DNA from: Myxococcales bacterium
GTDB taxonomy: Bacteria; Myxococcota; UBA727; VGSZ01
NCBI GenBank assembly: GCA_023248635.1
Contig: JAHFED010000009.1
Coordinates: forward strand, 69,408-132,082
Length of the DNA: 62,675 bases
Direction: 5' to 3'
The translations under genes and the position numbers were made by a program. Of the stretch, positions 1 to 9,634 are shown one piece after another. Below the pieces are notes generated by a model that saw only the letters and a list, made by a program, of their open reading frames with translations, did no database searches and had not been told where the DNA came from. The stretch's first letter is position 1. The number at the start of each line of letters is the position of its first letter.

Positions 1-1479
1 GAGGTGCGCAGCGTCGTCGGCGAGCTCGAGCGCAGCGACGCCGACGTCGACGTCTTTGCTTGTGATGTGCGCGACGCCGACAGCGTTGGGCGCGCTCTCG
101 ATCTCGTGCGGCAACGCTTTGGACCCGTCGCCGCCCTCGTACACGGTGCCGGGGTGCTCGCCGACAAGCGCATCGAAGACAAGACGCGCGCGCAGATCGA
201 TGCTGTCGTCGACACCAAGGTGCTCGGGCTGCAGGCCTTGTTGACGTCGACGGCGCGGGATCCGCTGCGAGCCATCGTGGCCTTCTCATCGGTGGCCGGC
301 CGTTTCGGCAACATCGGCCAGAGCGATTACGCGATGGCCAACGAAGCCATGACCAAGCTCTTGCTGCGGGAAAAAGCCCGGCGCCCCGACGTCGTCGTCA
401 AAGCGCTGCACTGGGGTCCCTGGGAAGGGGGCATGGTCACGCCCGCGCTCAATGCCGCCTTTGCCGCCCGCGGCATCACCCTCATCGCCCCAGGCGAGGG
501 GGCCGCCGCCTTCGTCGACGAGCTGTCCTCGGGGGCTTCCAACGACATCGAGGTCGTGCTGGGCGCTGCTCTCTCCGTGCCCGTGTCGACGCGCGCCTCG
601 GAGACGACCCCACGCAGCGGACCGTTTCAGCGACACATCGACGACGCCGCCTTCCCTTTCCTCATCGACCACGCGGTCAAGGGCGAAGTGGTGCTCCCCG
701 TCGTCGTCGCGCTCGATTTGATTGCCGCCGCCGCCCTTGGTGCACGGCCGGGCCAAGTGGTGCGCCAGCTGCGGGATGTGAGAGTGATCAAAGGGGTGCG
801 GCTGCCGCGCTTTCGCGGCGCGGGGCACGACATCGTCGTCGAGATCCACGGCGAAGGGAGTTCGCTGGCAGCGTCGTTGTTGGCCGATGGCGTGCTCTCG
901 TATCGCGCGACCGTCGACGTCGCCGACGACACCATCGGGGTGTTGCCTCCGGTGCGGGCTGTGCCGGTGTTGGCACCGCCCTCGTTTTCCGGGCCCGTCT
1001 ACCCTGCGGGGCGCCGCACGGGGCTGCTCTTTCACGGCAAGGGCTTTCAGCTCATCGAGCGTGTCGAAGGTGCCAGTGCTTTGGCCATGTCTGCTCGCGT
1101 CTCGACGACGCGGGCGGCCCTTTGGGAGGGGCGCTTCACCATCGACGCCGCTGCGCTCGATGCTGGTCTGCAGCTGGTGCTGTTGTGGGCGCGCCAGCAA
1201 ACGGGCGGGGCCTTTCTGCCCACCGGGATCGGCGCCGTCGTCGTGCATCGGTCATCGCTGCTGCGGGGGGCTCTCACCTGCGTGCTTTCGGGCCACGGCG
1301 AGGTGGGGCTGCGGGCCAAGGCCGACGTCGCCTTCCTCGATGAGCAGGGCCGCGTGGCCTTCGAGATGAAGGACGTCGAGACCCACCGCCTGCCCGACGA
1401 CGACGCCTTCGCCGCTGACCCCGCTGTCTTTGAGGTGCCCGCATCTCAACGCAGCGCTCCGGCCGGTGCAGCCGAGTAG
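1..1479 (+). CDS. pfaA: PUFA synthase PfaA-type subunit, C-terminal part (KR and DH domains)
   Basis: This is the 3' end of a gene that begins before the window; the frame is open through base 1. Numbering from the codon at base 4, residues 1-190 are the second half of a short-chain-dehydrogenase ketoreductase domain, with Ser95/Ser96, Tyr109 and Asn113 in the order expected of polyketide-type KRs. Residues 205-470 are a hotdog-like dehydratase domain with an HxxxGxxxxP motif starting at His223. KR followed by DH at the C-terminus is the ending of PfaA (KS-AT-tandem ACPs-KR-DH), the subunit that carries the growing chain of anaerobic PUFA synthases. The next gene is the matching PfaC, which supports the call. 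The KS, AT and ACP domains are presumed to lie upstream. An ordinary modular polyketide synthase is the alternative, less likely given pfaC. Confidence 0.85.
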   Translation, partial: EVRSVVGELERSDADVDVFACDVRDADSVGRALDLVRQRFGPVAALVHGAGVLADKRIEDKTRAQIDAVVDTKVLGLQALLTSTARDPLRAIVAFSSVAGRFGNIGQSDYAMANEAMTKLLLREKARRPDVVVKALHWGPWEGGMVTPALNAAFAARGITLIAPGEGAAAFVDELSSGASNDIEVVLGAALSVPVSTRASETTPRSGPFQRHIDDAAFPFLIDHAVKGEVVLPVVVALDLIAAAALGARPGQVVRQLRDVRVIKGVRLPRFRGAGHDIVVEIHGEGSSLAASLLADGVLSYRATVDVADDTIGVLPPVRAVPVLAPPSFSGPVYPAGRRTGLLFHGKGFQLIERVEGASALAMSARVSTTRAALWEGRFTIDAAALDAGLQLVLLWARQQTGGAFLPTGIGAVVVHRSSLLRGALTCVLSGHGEVGLRAKADVAFLDEQGRVAFEMKDVETHRLPDDDAFAADPAVFEVPASQRSAPAGAAE

Positions 1480-1531
1480 GGGCCGCCGGTTGGCCTGCAA
1501 CAGTTGAGCGTATGTCGAAACGAGTGAATTG

Positions 1532-4500
1532 ATGATTCCCATCGCCGTCGTCGGCCGCGCCTGCCTCCTGCCGGGCGCCTCGAGCCCTGCTGCCTTGTGG
1601 GAGCTCGTGAAAAACGGTCGCTCGGCGGTGAGCGCGGTGCCGGAGGGTCGTTTCGGGCTGGACCCCGATCTCGTGCGCGGGACGCCGAGTCGTGCCGTCG
1701 ACAAGACCTGGTCCACCCGCGGCGGCTATGTCGTCGACGACGTCAGCGGCGATTTTCCGGGGCGCGCCGACGTCGCCCTGCTCGATCCCTTGTTCCGCTG
1801 GACGCTGGGGTGCGCCCACCGCGCCTTGAGCGACGCCGGCTTCGACGAGGGAGTCCCGAAGCATCTGCGCGGTGGCACCGTGCTTGGGAACCTCTCCTTC
1901 CCCACCCAAGCCATGAGCCGGCTGGGCGAGAGCCTGGCCCTCGGCGACGCCTGGCGCACCGCCATCGGGCGCTCCGTCGGCGACCGGCGCGATCGCTTCA
2001 TGAGCGGACTTCCGTCCTTGCTGGTGCAGAAGCATTTACATACGGACGCCTTCGCGTTCAGCCTCGACGCTGCATGCGCGAGCTCGCTCTACGCCATTCA
2101 TCTCGGCGTCAGAGCGCTGCAGGCCGGCCGCGTCGACGTCGTCGTCGCTGGCGCCGTCAACCGTGCGGACCCCTTGTTCCTGCACGTCGGCTTCAGCGCG
2201 CTGCAAGCCCTGTCGACAGCGGGAACGCCGCGCCCCTTCGACAAAGGCGCCGACGGCTTGGTGCCCGCGGAGGGCTGCGCGCTGGTGACGCTCATGCGCC
2301 TCGATGACGCGCGCGCCGCCGGCCGACCCATTCACGCCGTGATTGTCGGCAGCGGCCTCAGCAACGACGGCCGCAGCAAGAACCTGTTGGCGCCGTCGTC
2401 GGAGGGTCAGGTGCGAGCCCTGCGCGCAGCCTGGAGGGACGCCGGCCTCGATCCCTCGACGGCCTCGCTCTTTGAGTGCCACGCCACCGGCACCCAGACC
2501 GGGGATCGCTGCGAGGTGGAGAGTCTGCAGCAGCTGCTGTCGTCGTCGTCGTCGGAGCCCGTTCCTTTGGGTTCCCTCAAGTCCAACATCGGACACTTGA
2601 TCACCGCGGCAGGTGCCGCAGGGCTGTTGAAGGTGTGCGAGGCTTTTGCCCACGAGCAGCGGCCCCCCACCATCGGCGTCACCCACGCCATCGACGTCGT
2701 CGACGGCCGGCGCCTGTGCCTGCAGACCGAGCTCGGAGCGTGGCCCTCGGCAGGCGTGAGGCGCGCGGGGATCTCGGCCTTCGGCTTTGGCGGCAACGAC
2801 GCTCACCTCGTGGTCGAGGAGCCGCCGCGTTCCAAGTTCGTCACTTCCGCTTTTGTGAAAGTTTCAGAAGTGCCCTTGCCGTCGTTGGCGGTCACGGCCT
2901 TGGCGGTGAGAATCGGGCCACAGAGCGCAGTGCACGCCGCCTTCGCCCAAGGGCGGCGCGCGTTACAGGACGTCGTCGTCGACACTGAGGGGGTGCGCTT
3001 TCCGCCCAACGACCTCAAGGAATGTCTGGCCCAGCAGCTCTTGGTGTTCGAGGCCGCCCGGGAGGCCACCGCTGGTGCTGCCCCCGAGGTGCTCCCGCGC
3101 GGGCGCACCGGCATCTTCATCGGCATGGGTGCCGACATCGCGGTGACCACGCCGGGGCTGCGTTTTCGCGCCGAAGATCTCTTGCAGAGGCGCACCGGCG
3201 CACCCGTCGACGCCGCCTTCTTGTCCACGCTGCGCGATCTCGCGATGCCTCCGATGGGCGCTGCGGCCGTACTGGGGTGCATGCCCAACATTCCCGCCAA
3301 CCGCTTGAGCGTGCAGCTCGACGTGCGCGGACCGGCCTTCACCGTGTCGTCCGAGGAACGCTCGGGCTTGGACGCGCTGGACATCGCTCGCACGCTCATC
3401 GACGCCGGCGAGATCGACGTCGCCCTGGTCGGCGCGGTGGACGCTTGCGACGATGCCCGCCACCTCGCCTGCCAAGAAAAGAGCAAAGCCGTCGACGCCG
3501 CTGTCGTCCTCGTGGTGATGCAGCAAGAGCGGGCCAGCGCCTTGGGTTTGCCGGTGCTCGGAGTGCTCGGAGCCGCCGGCGACGACGACGTCACCCTCGG
3601 CACCGGCGACGTCGACGCCGGCCTTGGTTCGGCGCACGCCGCGTCTGGGCTGCTGGCCGTCGCCGCCGCCCTTGGATCCTTTGGTTTACAAGTTGTGGAA
3701 GTGAGCTCAGCCTTGGCAGGGGCGCCGATACGTCTGGCTGTGAGCGGCGGCGTCCGCCGCGTCCGCGACGACGTCGCTGTGCTCTTTGGCCCGGTGGGCA
3801 AGAGCGAGGCTCAACCCGCCTGGGCACGCTTTCCCGCCGTCGCCCGGGCGCTGCACAAGCTCTTTGGCGACGACGACGACGCCATGTTGGCTGGGCTCGC
3901 TGGCAGTGTCGGCTGCGAGCGCGATCTCTTTGCGGGATCGGCCACGATGCAGGCGCGCTTCGCCTTCTTGCGCGACATCTTGGGCGTGAGCGCGCGCCAC
4001 CACATTGGCATCTCCTTGGGCGAGTCCAATGCACTGGTGGCCGCTGGCGCCTGGCGCGATCCGCGAGCGCTCTTTCACGACACCGTGGCCTCCCGCCTGT
4101 TCGTCGATGACGTCGCTGGACCACGGGCGGCGGCGGCTGCTTTCTGGCGTTCGCGCGGGCGACCGGAGCTGGGCGCGGCTTGGGCGACGGTGGTGGTGCG
4201 CGCCCCAAGAGCCCGCATCGAAGCCGCGCTGCGGGAGCGCGACGACGTCTTCGCCACCCTTTGGCACACCGACGACGAAGGAGAGATCGCGGGTGCACCC
4301 GCCGCCGTCGACGCCGTCGTGAAGTTGCTGGGCGTGCCAGCCATCGCGCTGCCAGACGCACCCTGCGTGCACGGGCCCGCTATCGCCACCGTCGCTGCCC
4401 GCTATCGAGCTCTGCACCATCGAGAGACCCACGCATCGGGCATGACCGTGTGGTCCCACGGCGTCGGTGAGCAGGGCGGGCCCCTCGCGCTCGAGGGGCC

Positions 4501-7500
4501 TGCTTGTGCGGATGCGATTTTGACGCAGGCCTCGCGCTCCGTCGACGTCCCTGCCCTGCTGCGGCAGGTGTGGAAGGCTGGCGTGCGCACCTTCGTCGAC
4601 GTCACGCCCCGTGGGTTGGTGGCTGGCTGGTGTCGGCGCGTGCTGCCCGAAGCCGCCGTTGTCGCCGTCGATGGCGACCCCCGCGAGGTCGCTGCCCGCT
4701 GCGTGGAGCTCGGCCTGCTGGACGCTCGTCACTTTCAACAGTTTTGGAAGGAACGAAATGAGCCCGTCCACGCGCTGCGTGTGCGTGCTCACCGTCCACC
4801 GCAGCCCTGGCCCTCACCCCCGTCACGCACCGTCGCCGTCGAAAAGATGGGCCTGGCCCCCACCCTGCCGCGCCTCACCCGAGAGGCTCCGGCCCCGACG
4901 ATGACGATGGCCCAAGCGCGAGGAGCGCAGGCAAGGGTCGAGTCGGCTCCGCGCCCAGACTCGGCGTTTCCGGCGACGTCGGCGATCTCGTCCTCGGCCG
5001 GCGATGACGCTGTCTTGGCCGCGCTGCAAGCCCAACGCGAAGCGCTGCTGCAAGCTCACCAGGGCTTCCTCGACACGGCCTCGCGTGGACACACGGCCTT
5101 CTTGGAGGCGCAGCAAGCCTTTCTCGCGGGTGTGGTCGGGCTCGACGGAAACGCGCCAGACCACCTGCAGGAGACGAGGACGAGCGCAGCGCTCGCGCCC
5201 GCAACAACACCACCACCCGCATCAGCCCCAGCGACGACGACGACGACGACGACGCTGCCTGCGGTTCTCTTCGATCGTACCCAGCTGGTCTCCCTCGCCT
5301 CGGATAACTTGTCGAAGACCCTGGGGCCGCTCTTTCAACGACAGGACGGTTTCCGACGGCAGGTGCGCATGCCGCGACCGCCGCTGCTCCTCGCCGATCG
5401 GGTGCTGTCGACGACGGCGACGCCAGGGGTCCTGGAGAAGGGCAAGAGGATCGTCACCGCCACCGATGTGCGCGCGGACGCCTGGTATCTGCACGAGGCT
5501 CGGGTCCCCGCTGGTGTATTGATCGAGACTGGTCAGGCCGATTTATTGCTAATTTCTTTGATGGGTGTCGACTTCGAAAACAAGGGCGAACGCGTCTACC
5601 GCCTCTTGGGCTGCGATCTCACCTACACCGATCATCTCCCGTTGGTCGGACAGACGTTGCACCACGACATCGTCATCGACGGCTTCGCCAGCGCCGCCAT
5701 CTCAGCGACCTCCGAGGCCCGCATCTTCTTCTTCCACTCCGAGACCCGGGCAGGCGACGAAAGCGGCCCCCTTCTCTTGAGTGTGAAAAATGGACAAGCT
5801 GGTTTTTTCACCGACGAAGAATTGCTTAGCTCTGGCGGTGTGCTGTGGAAGGCCGAGGGCACCGACGTCGCCGCCGTGGACGCGCTGGCGACCGAGCCGC
5901 CGCCGCTGTTCACGACGAAGAAGACCTTGGAGCGGGCGGAGCTCGTGGCCTGGGCAGGGGGCGACGCCTTCGCCTGCTTCGGACCGGGCTTTGAGATGGC
6001 CCGAACCCATGTGCGCACACCGCGCATTGACGCGCCTCGTACTGGTATCGATGAAATCGGCAATCCCGATGGGCGTTTCATCGACCTGCTGCTCATCGAT
6101 CGCGTCACAAGTCTCGACGTTGCTGGTGGTCCATGGGGTCGCGGCTATCTGCGTGCGGAGCTTGATTTGAGCGCTGATAAATGGTTCTATGATGGGCACT
6201 TCCAAGACGATCCATGCATGCCCGGCACCATCATGTTCCAGGGCTGCCTGCAGGTGGCCTCGACTTTTCTTGCGGCCTGCGGCTTCACTTTGGGCCGCGA
6301 TGGCTTTCGTTTCGAGCCCCGGCGCGGAGCCGAGATGCCGCTGCGCTGCCGGGGCCAGGCGACGGCGACGTCGAAGCACATGGTCTACGAGCTCTTCGTG
6401 AAGTCCATCGTCGGCGGCAAAGAGCCCTGCTTGCGGGCCGACATCCTCGTCACCGTCGACGGGTTGAAGTCCTTGCATTGTCAGGACGTGATGCTGGCCT
6501 TGGTGGCGGACTTCCCGCTGACGTCGTCGTTGGCCTTGTCGGGCGCTCTGAAAAAACGCGACGGCGCCGACGCCATCGCTCCTCGATCCCTTGCTGCTGC
6601 AACTGTCGAAGTGCCGATCACGGGGTTTTCGTCCTTGCTCTCGACGGGCATCGGCCGGCCGGGTGCAGCCTTCCCGGGGCTCTACGACGTCTACGACGAC
6701 GGCAGCGCGGTGGCCCGCTTGCCGGGGCCGCCCTACCATTTCATGTCCAACGTCGACGACGTCAGCGGGCCGCCCATGGGCTCTTTGCTGCACGGGCTCG
6801 ACGCTGCCGGCACCCGGGCCACCGTGCGCTACGACCTGCCCGAGGACGCCTGGTATTTCCGCGAGGCGCAGCGATCACAGGGCGGGCGCATGCCCTTTGC
6901 GGTGCTGCTCGAGGTCGCTTTGCAGCCCTGCGGTTGGCTCTCGAGCTACGTGGGCAGCACCCGCACGTCGTCGGCGCCGCTGAAGTACCGCAACCTCGAC
7001 GGCAAAGCGGTGCAACACAAGGAAGTCACGCCCCACAGTGGCGCGCTGCTGACCGACGCGAAGCTGACCAAGTCGTCGGCGTCGTCGGGGATGATCATTC
7101 AGGAGTTTTCTTTCGATGTGAAAGACAGCGGCGGCGACGACGTCTTTTCTGGCTCCACCGTCTTTGGCTTTTTTCCCGAGGACGCCTTGGCCCGCCAGGT
7201 CGGTGCCGGCAGCAGCGAGCTCGAGCGTGCACGCCTCGTCGAGCCGAGCGGCCTCGACGGCTACCCGGTGGCCTTCGCCGACCCCGCGCCGTGGCAGCGC
7301 GTCGACGTCAGCGGGCTCTCTTTGCCCGCCCGCACCGGCGCACCGACCCTGTTGATGCTCGACCGCGTCGACGCCGCCTGGCGCACCGCCCGCGGCCACC
7401 TGCGGGTGCGCACCTCCAAAGACGTCGTCGTCGACGATTGGTTCTTCAAGGCCCACTTCTTCCAGGACCCCGTACAACCCGGCTCCTTGGGCCTCGAAGC

Positions 7501-7780
7501 GATGGTGCAGGCCCTGCAATGGATTGCCGTCGTCGACGACGTCGCCAAGGGCATGGACCGTCCCCGCTTCCAAGCCCTGGCCCTCGGTCAGCCCCTCGTC
7601 TGGAAATACCGTGGCCAAGTGGTGCCCAAGAACAAGCTGATCCAAGTCGAGGTCGAGGTCACCGACGTCATGAGCGACGGCGACGGCGTCACGCTCATCG
7701 CCGACGGTGCTTTGTGGGTCGACGGGCTGCGCATCTACCTCACCCAGGGGCTGGCCCTTCGCGTCGTCGACGACGGTTGA
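1532..7780 (+). CDS. pfaC: PUFA synthase PfaC-type subunit (KS-CLF-AT-DH-DH)
   Basis: Very long protein (about 2082 residues) of a polyunsaturated fatty acid synthase. Residues 1-430 are a ketosynthase with the catalytic triad Cys182 (DAACASS), His317 (HATGTQ) and His355 (NIGHL). Residues about 500-750 are a chain-length factor in which the active-site Cys is replaced (VSSEERSGL). Residues about 760-1060 are an acyltransferase with nucleophile motif GISLGES. A Pro/Ala/Thr-rich linker follows. Two FabA-type double-hotdog dehydratases come last, with HFxxDPxMPG-type motifs encoded near bases 6195-6230 and 7447-7480; these make the cis double bonds. There is no acylglycerol-phosphate acyltransferase domain, which many terrestrial myxobacterial Pfa3 proteins carry. 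The ATG at 1532 is preferred over the TTG just before it. It follows pfaA by 52 bp, surely the same operon. Confidence 0.9.
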   Translation: MIPIAVVGRACLLPGASSPAALWELVKNGRSAVSAVPEGRFGLDPDLVRGTPSRAVDKTWSTRGGYVVDDVSGDFPGRADVALLDPLFRWTLGCAHRALSDAGFDEGVPKHLRGGTVLGNLSFPTQAMSRLGESLALGDAWRTAIGRSVGDRRDRFMSGLPSLLVQKHLHTDAFAFSLDAACASSLYAIHLGVRALQAGRVDVVVAGAVNRADPLFLHVGFSALQALSTAGTPRPFDKGADGLVPAEGCALVTLMRLDDARAAGRPIHAVIVGSGLSNDGRSKNLLAPSSEGQVRALRAAWRDAGLDPSTASLFECHATGTQTGDRCEVESLQQLLSSSSSEPVPLGSLKSNIGHLITAAGAAGLLKVCEAFAHEQRPPTIGVTHAIDVVDGRRLCLQTELGAWPSAGVRRAGISAFGFGGNDAHLVVEEPPRSKFVTSAFVKVSEVPLPSLAVTALAVRIGPQSAVHAAFAQGRRALQDVVVDTEGVRFPPNDLKECLAQQLLVFEAAREATAGAAPEVLPRGRTGIFIGMGADIAVTTPGLRFRAEDLLQRRTGAPVDAAFLSTLRDLAMPPMGAAAVLGCMPNIPANRLSVQLDVRGPAFTVSSEERSGLDALDIARTLIDAGEIDVALVGAVDACDDARHLACQEKSKAVDAAVVLVVMQQERASALGLPVLGVLGAAGDDDVTLGTGDVDAGLGSAHAASGLLAVAAALGSFGLQVVEVSSALAGAPIRLAVSGGVRRVRDDVAVLFGPVGKSEAQPAWARFPAVARALHKLFGDDDDAMLAGLAGSVGCERDLFAGSATMQARFAFLRDILGVSARHHIGISLGESNALVAAGAWRDPRALFHDTVASRLFVDDVAGPRAAAAAFWRSRGRPELGAAWATVVVRAPRARIEAALRERDDVFATLWHTDDEGEIAGAPAAVDAVVKLLGVPAIALPDAPCVHGPAIATVAARYRALHHRETHASGMTVWSHGVGEQGGPLALEGPACADAILTQASRSVDVPALLRQVWKAGVRTFVDVTPRGLVAGWCRRVLPEAAVVAVDGDPREVAARCVELGLLDARHFQQFWKERNEPVHALRVRAHRPPQPWPSPPSRTVAVEKMGLAPTLPRLTREAPAPTMTMAQARGAQARVESAPRPDSAFPATSAISSSAGDDAVLAALQAQREALLQAHQGFLDTASRGHTAFLEAQQAFLAGVVGLDGNAPDHLQETRTSAALAPATTPPPASAPATTTTTTTLPAVLFDRTQLVSLASDNLSKTLGPLFQRQDGFRRQVRMPRPPLLLADRVLSTTATPGVLEKGKRIVTATDVRADAWYLHEARVPAGVLIETGQADLLLISLMGVDFENKGERVYRLLGCDLTYTDHLPLVGQTLHHDIVIDGFASAAISATSEARIFFFHSETRAGDESGPLLLSVKNGQAGFFTDEELLSSGGVLWKAEGTDVAAVDALATEPPPLFTTKKTLERAELVAWAGGDAFACFGPGFEMARTHVRTPRIDAPRTGIDEIGNPDGRFIDLLLIDRVTSLDVAGGPWGRGYLRAELDLSADKWFYDGHFQDDPCMPGTIMFQGCLQVASTFLAACGFTLGRDGFRFEPRRGAEMPLRCRGQATATSKHMVYELFVKSIVGGKEPCLRADILVTVDGLKSLHCQDVMLALVADFPLTSSLALSGALKKRDGADAIAPRSLAAATVEVPITGFSSLLSTGIGRPGAAFPGLYDVYDDGSAVARLPGPPYHFMSNVDDVSGPPMGSLLHGLDAAGTRATVRYDLPEDAWYFREAQRSQGGRMPFAVLLEVALQPCGWLSSYVGSTRTSSAPLKYRNLDGKAVQHKEVTPHSGALLTDAKLTKSSASSGMIIQEFSFDVKDSGGDDVFSGSTVFGFFPEDALARQVGAGSSELERARLVEPSGLDGYPVAFADPAPWQRVDVSGLSLPARTGAPTLLMLDRVDAAWRTARGHLRVRTSKDVVVDDWFFKAHFFQDPVQPGSLGLEAMVQALQWIAVVDDVAKGMDRPRFQALALGQPLVWKYRGQVVPKNKLIQVEVEVTDVMSDGDGVTLIADGALWVDGLRIYLTQGLALRVVDDG

Positions 7781-9634
7781 TCAGCCCTGTGTGCGTTGCA
7801 GCTCGACCAGCGCGGCGTAGCGACCTTGCTTCGCCACCAGCTCATCGTGGGTCCCCTCCTCGAGCACCCGCCCTTCGTGCATCAGCAAGATGCGATCGCA
7901 GCGCTCGATGGTGGAGAGGCGGTGGGCGACGACGACGGCGGTGCGCCCAGCGATGAGCTTCTCCTGGGCTTGTTGCAGACGCCGTTCGGTCTCCCGATCG
8001 ACCGACGCTGTGGCCTCGTCGAGGATCAGGATGGGCGGATCGCTCACCAAAGCGCGGGTCAGGGCCAGCAACTGTCGCTCCCCCAATGACAAGCTCTGGC
8101 CGCGCTCGCTCACCACACCGTCGAGACCGCCATGCCGGGTGACGACGTCGTCGGCGCAGCAGGCGCGGGCGGCCTCGAGCAGGCGTTCGTCGCTCGCGCT
8201 CGGAGCACCAAAGCGAAGATTCTCGCGAATGGTGCCCTGAAAGAGAAAGGTGTCTTGGGGCACGGCGGTGGTGAGTCGACGCAGCGCGCGGGGATCGAAG
8301 GAGCGCACATCGACGTCGTCCACCAGGATGCGTCCGGCGGTGACATCGTAGAGGCGGGGCACGAGCTTGACGACGGTGGACTTGCCCGTGCCGGTGTGAC
8401 CGACCAACGCGATGCGCTCGCCCTTTTTCACCGTGAAGGACAAGCCGCGCAGCACCGCGGGCCCGGCGTCGTAGGCGAAGTGGACGTCGTCGAAGCGCAG
8501 CTCCCTCGTGAACACGGCGTCGACGGGATGGGGGGGGGCGGTGATGGGCTCGGGTTCGTCTTCGAGCTCGACGATGCGATCGGCGGCGACCAGCGCCGAC
8601 TGGATAATGGTGGTCTTGTTCGACAGCTCCCGGATCGGCAGAAAGAAGCGCCCCAGCGCGTCGACGAAGGCGATCAATACGCCCAGCGAGAGCACGCCGT
8701 CGACGTCGACACCGCTCACCCCGATGGCGTGGGCCGCACCCAGCGTGATGGCCAACGCAATGACGGAGATGGCGTCGACGAAAGCGTAGATGCCGGCATC
8801 GAGGACGATCGCCTCCTTGTTCGCCAGCGTGTAGGCGGCATTTTCCTTCTCGAGGCGGGCCGCGCTCTGCTCGACGCGGGCGAAGAGCTGAACGATGGAC
8901 ATCCCCGACAAGAGCTCCTGCAGGGTGGCATTCATCTGCGAAAGGGCCGTGCGCACGCGACCAAAGGCGACCTTCGATCGACGACGCACCCACTGCACCC
9001 CGATGCCCAGGGCAGGCAGCACCACCAGCGAAGCCAAAGACAATTCGACATCGACGGCGAAGAGCATCACCACGGTGCCGATCAAGTAGAGGGCGTCGCC
9101 GACCAGGCTCACCGCCCCCGACGAAAAGAGCTCGGCCACGTTCTCGGTGTCGTTGGTCACGCGCGTCATCAGCTTGCCCAGCGGCTGCTTGTCGAAGAAG
9201 GACAGGGGCAAACGCTGGAGCTTCTGAAACAAGCGCACGCGCAGCCGCCGCACTGCTCCCTGACCGAGCGCTTGCATCAAGAGGCCCTGCACGGCCTCGA
9301 CGACGGCCCGTCCTGCGACGAGCAAGACGAAGACGCCGGCCCACTGGCTGACGGCGGCGACGTCGGCGCGGCGGAACCCGTCGTCCACGGCGCGTCCGAT
9401 CACGAGGGGCTGCAACACCGAGAGGGCCGTCAGCGGCAGGTAGAGCCCCACCGCGAGCACAAACGCGTCGCGCTGCGGCGCCAACTCTCGCACCAGTCGC
9501 AGCAACAGTGCGCCGTCGGAACGCGCGGAGAGCTTGGGGGCAACGACCGACGTCGTCATACTCGTTTCCTCGCCAAGCGTTGCCCCTGCCCCGGGTGGTC
9601 CCCCCAGAACGTTTGGATCGTCATGCCGCATCAC
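7781..9634 (-). CDS. ABC exporter half-transporter (ABCB type), catalytic partner
   Basis: Half-transporter of 617 residues: an N-terminal six-helix membrane domain (about 45-345) and an ATPase domain with Walker A GHTGTGKS (412-419), Walker B LILDE with the catalytic Glu540, and an H-loop VAHR. The signature motif is LSLGE (515-519) instead of LSGGQ. The GTG start overlaps the last 14 bases of the gene before it, so the two are translated as a pair. That partner has an Asp in place of its catalytic Glu. Together they fit a heterodimeric exporter with one consensus and one degenerate ATP site. Substrate unknown; lipid or drug export is typical of the family. ATG at 9631 or at 9559 (MTTSVV) could also be the start. 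The stop codon abuts the stop of pfaC within TGATCA, leaving no room for a terminator. Confidence 0.88.
   Translation of the reverse strand: MMRHDDPNVLGGPPGAGATLGEETSMTTSVVAPKLSARSDGALLLRLVRELAPQRDAFVLAVGLYLPLTALSVLQPLVIGRAVDDGFRRADVAAVSQWAGVFVLLVAGRAVVEAVQGLLMQALGQGAVRRLRVRLFQKLQRLPLSFFDKQPLGKLMTRVTNDTENVAELFSSGAVSLVGDALYLIGTVVMLFAVDVELSLASLVVLPALGIGVQWVRRRSKVAFGRVRTALSQMNATLQELLSGMSIVQLFARVEQSAARLEKENAAYTLANKEAIVLDAGIYAFVDAISVIALAITLGAAHAIGVSGVDVDGVLSLGVLIAFVDALGRFFLPIRELSNKTTIIQSALVAADRIVELEDEPEPITAPPHPVDAVFTRELRFDDVHFAYDAGPAVLRGLSFTVKKGERIALVGHTGTGKSTVVKLVPRLYDVTAGRILVDDVDVRSFDPRALRRLTTAVPQDTFLFQGTIRENLRFGAPSASDERLLEAARACCADDVVTRHGGLDGVVSERGQSLSLGERQLLALTRALVSDPPILILDEATASVDRETERRLQQAQEKLIAGRTAVVVAHRLSTIERCDRILLMHEGRVLEEGTHDELVAKQGRYAALVELQRTQG

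Noticed and set aside
7760-7800. Terminator between pfaC and the ABC gene
   Set aside because: The two stop codons abut in TGATCA and no hairpin with a T-tract is present on either side.
6214-7956. 580-codon frame in another phase of pfaC
   Set aside because: Arg-rich shadow of the two dehydratase domains; the main frame has all motifs.
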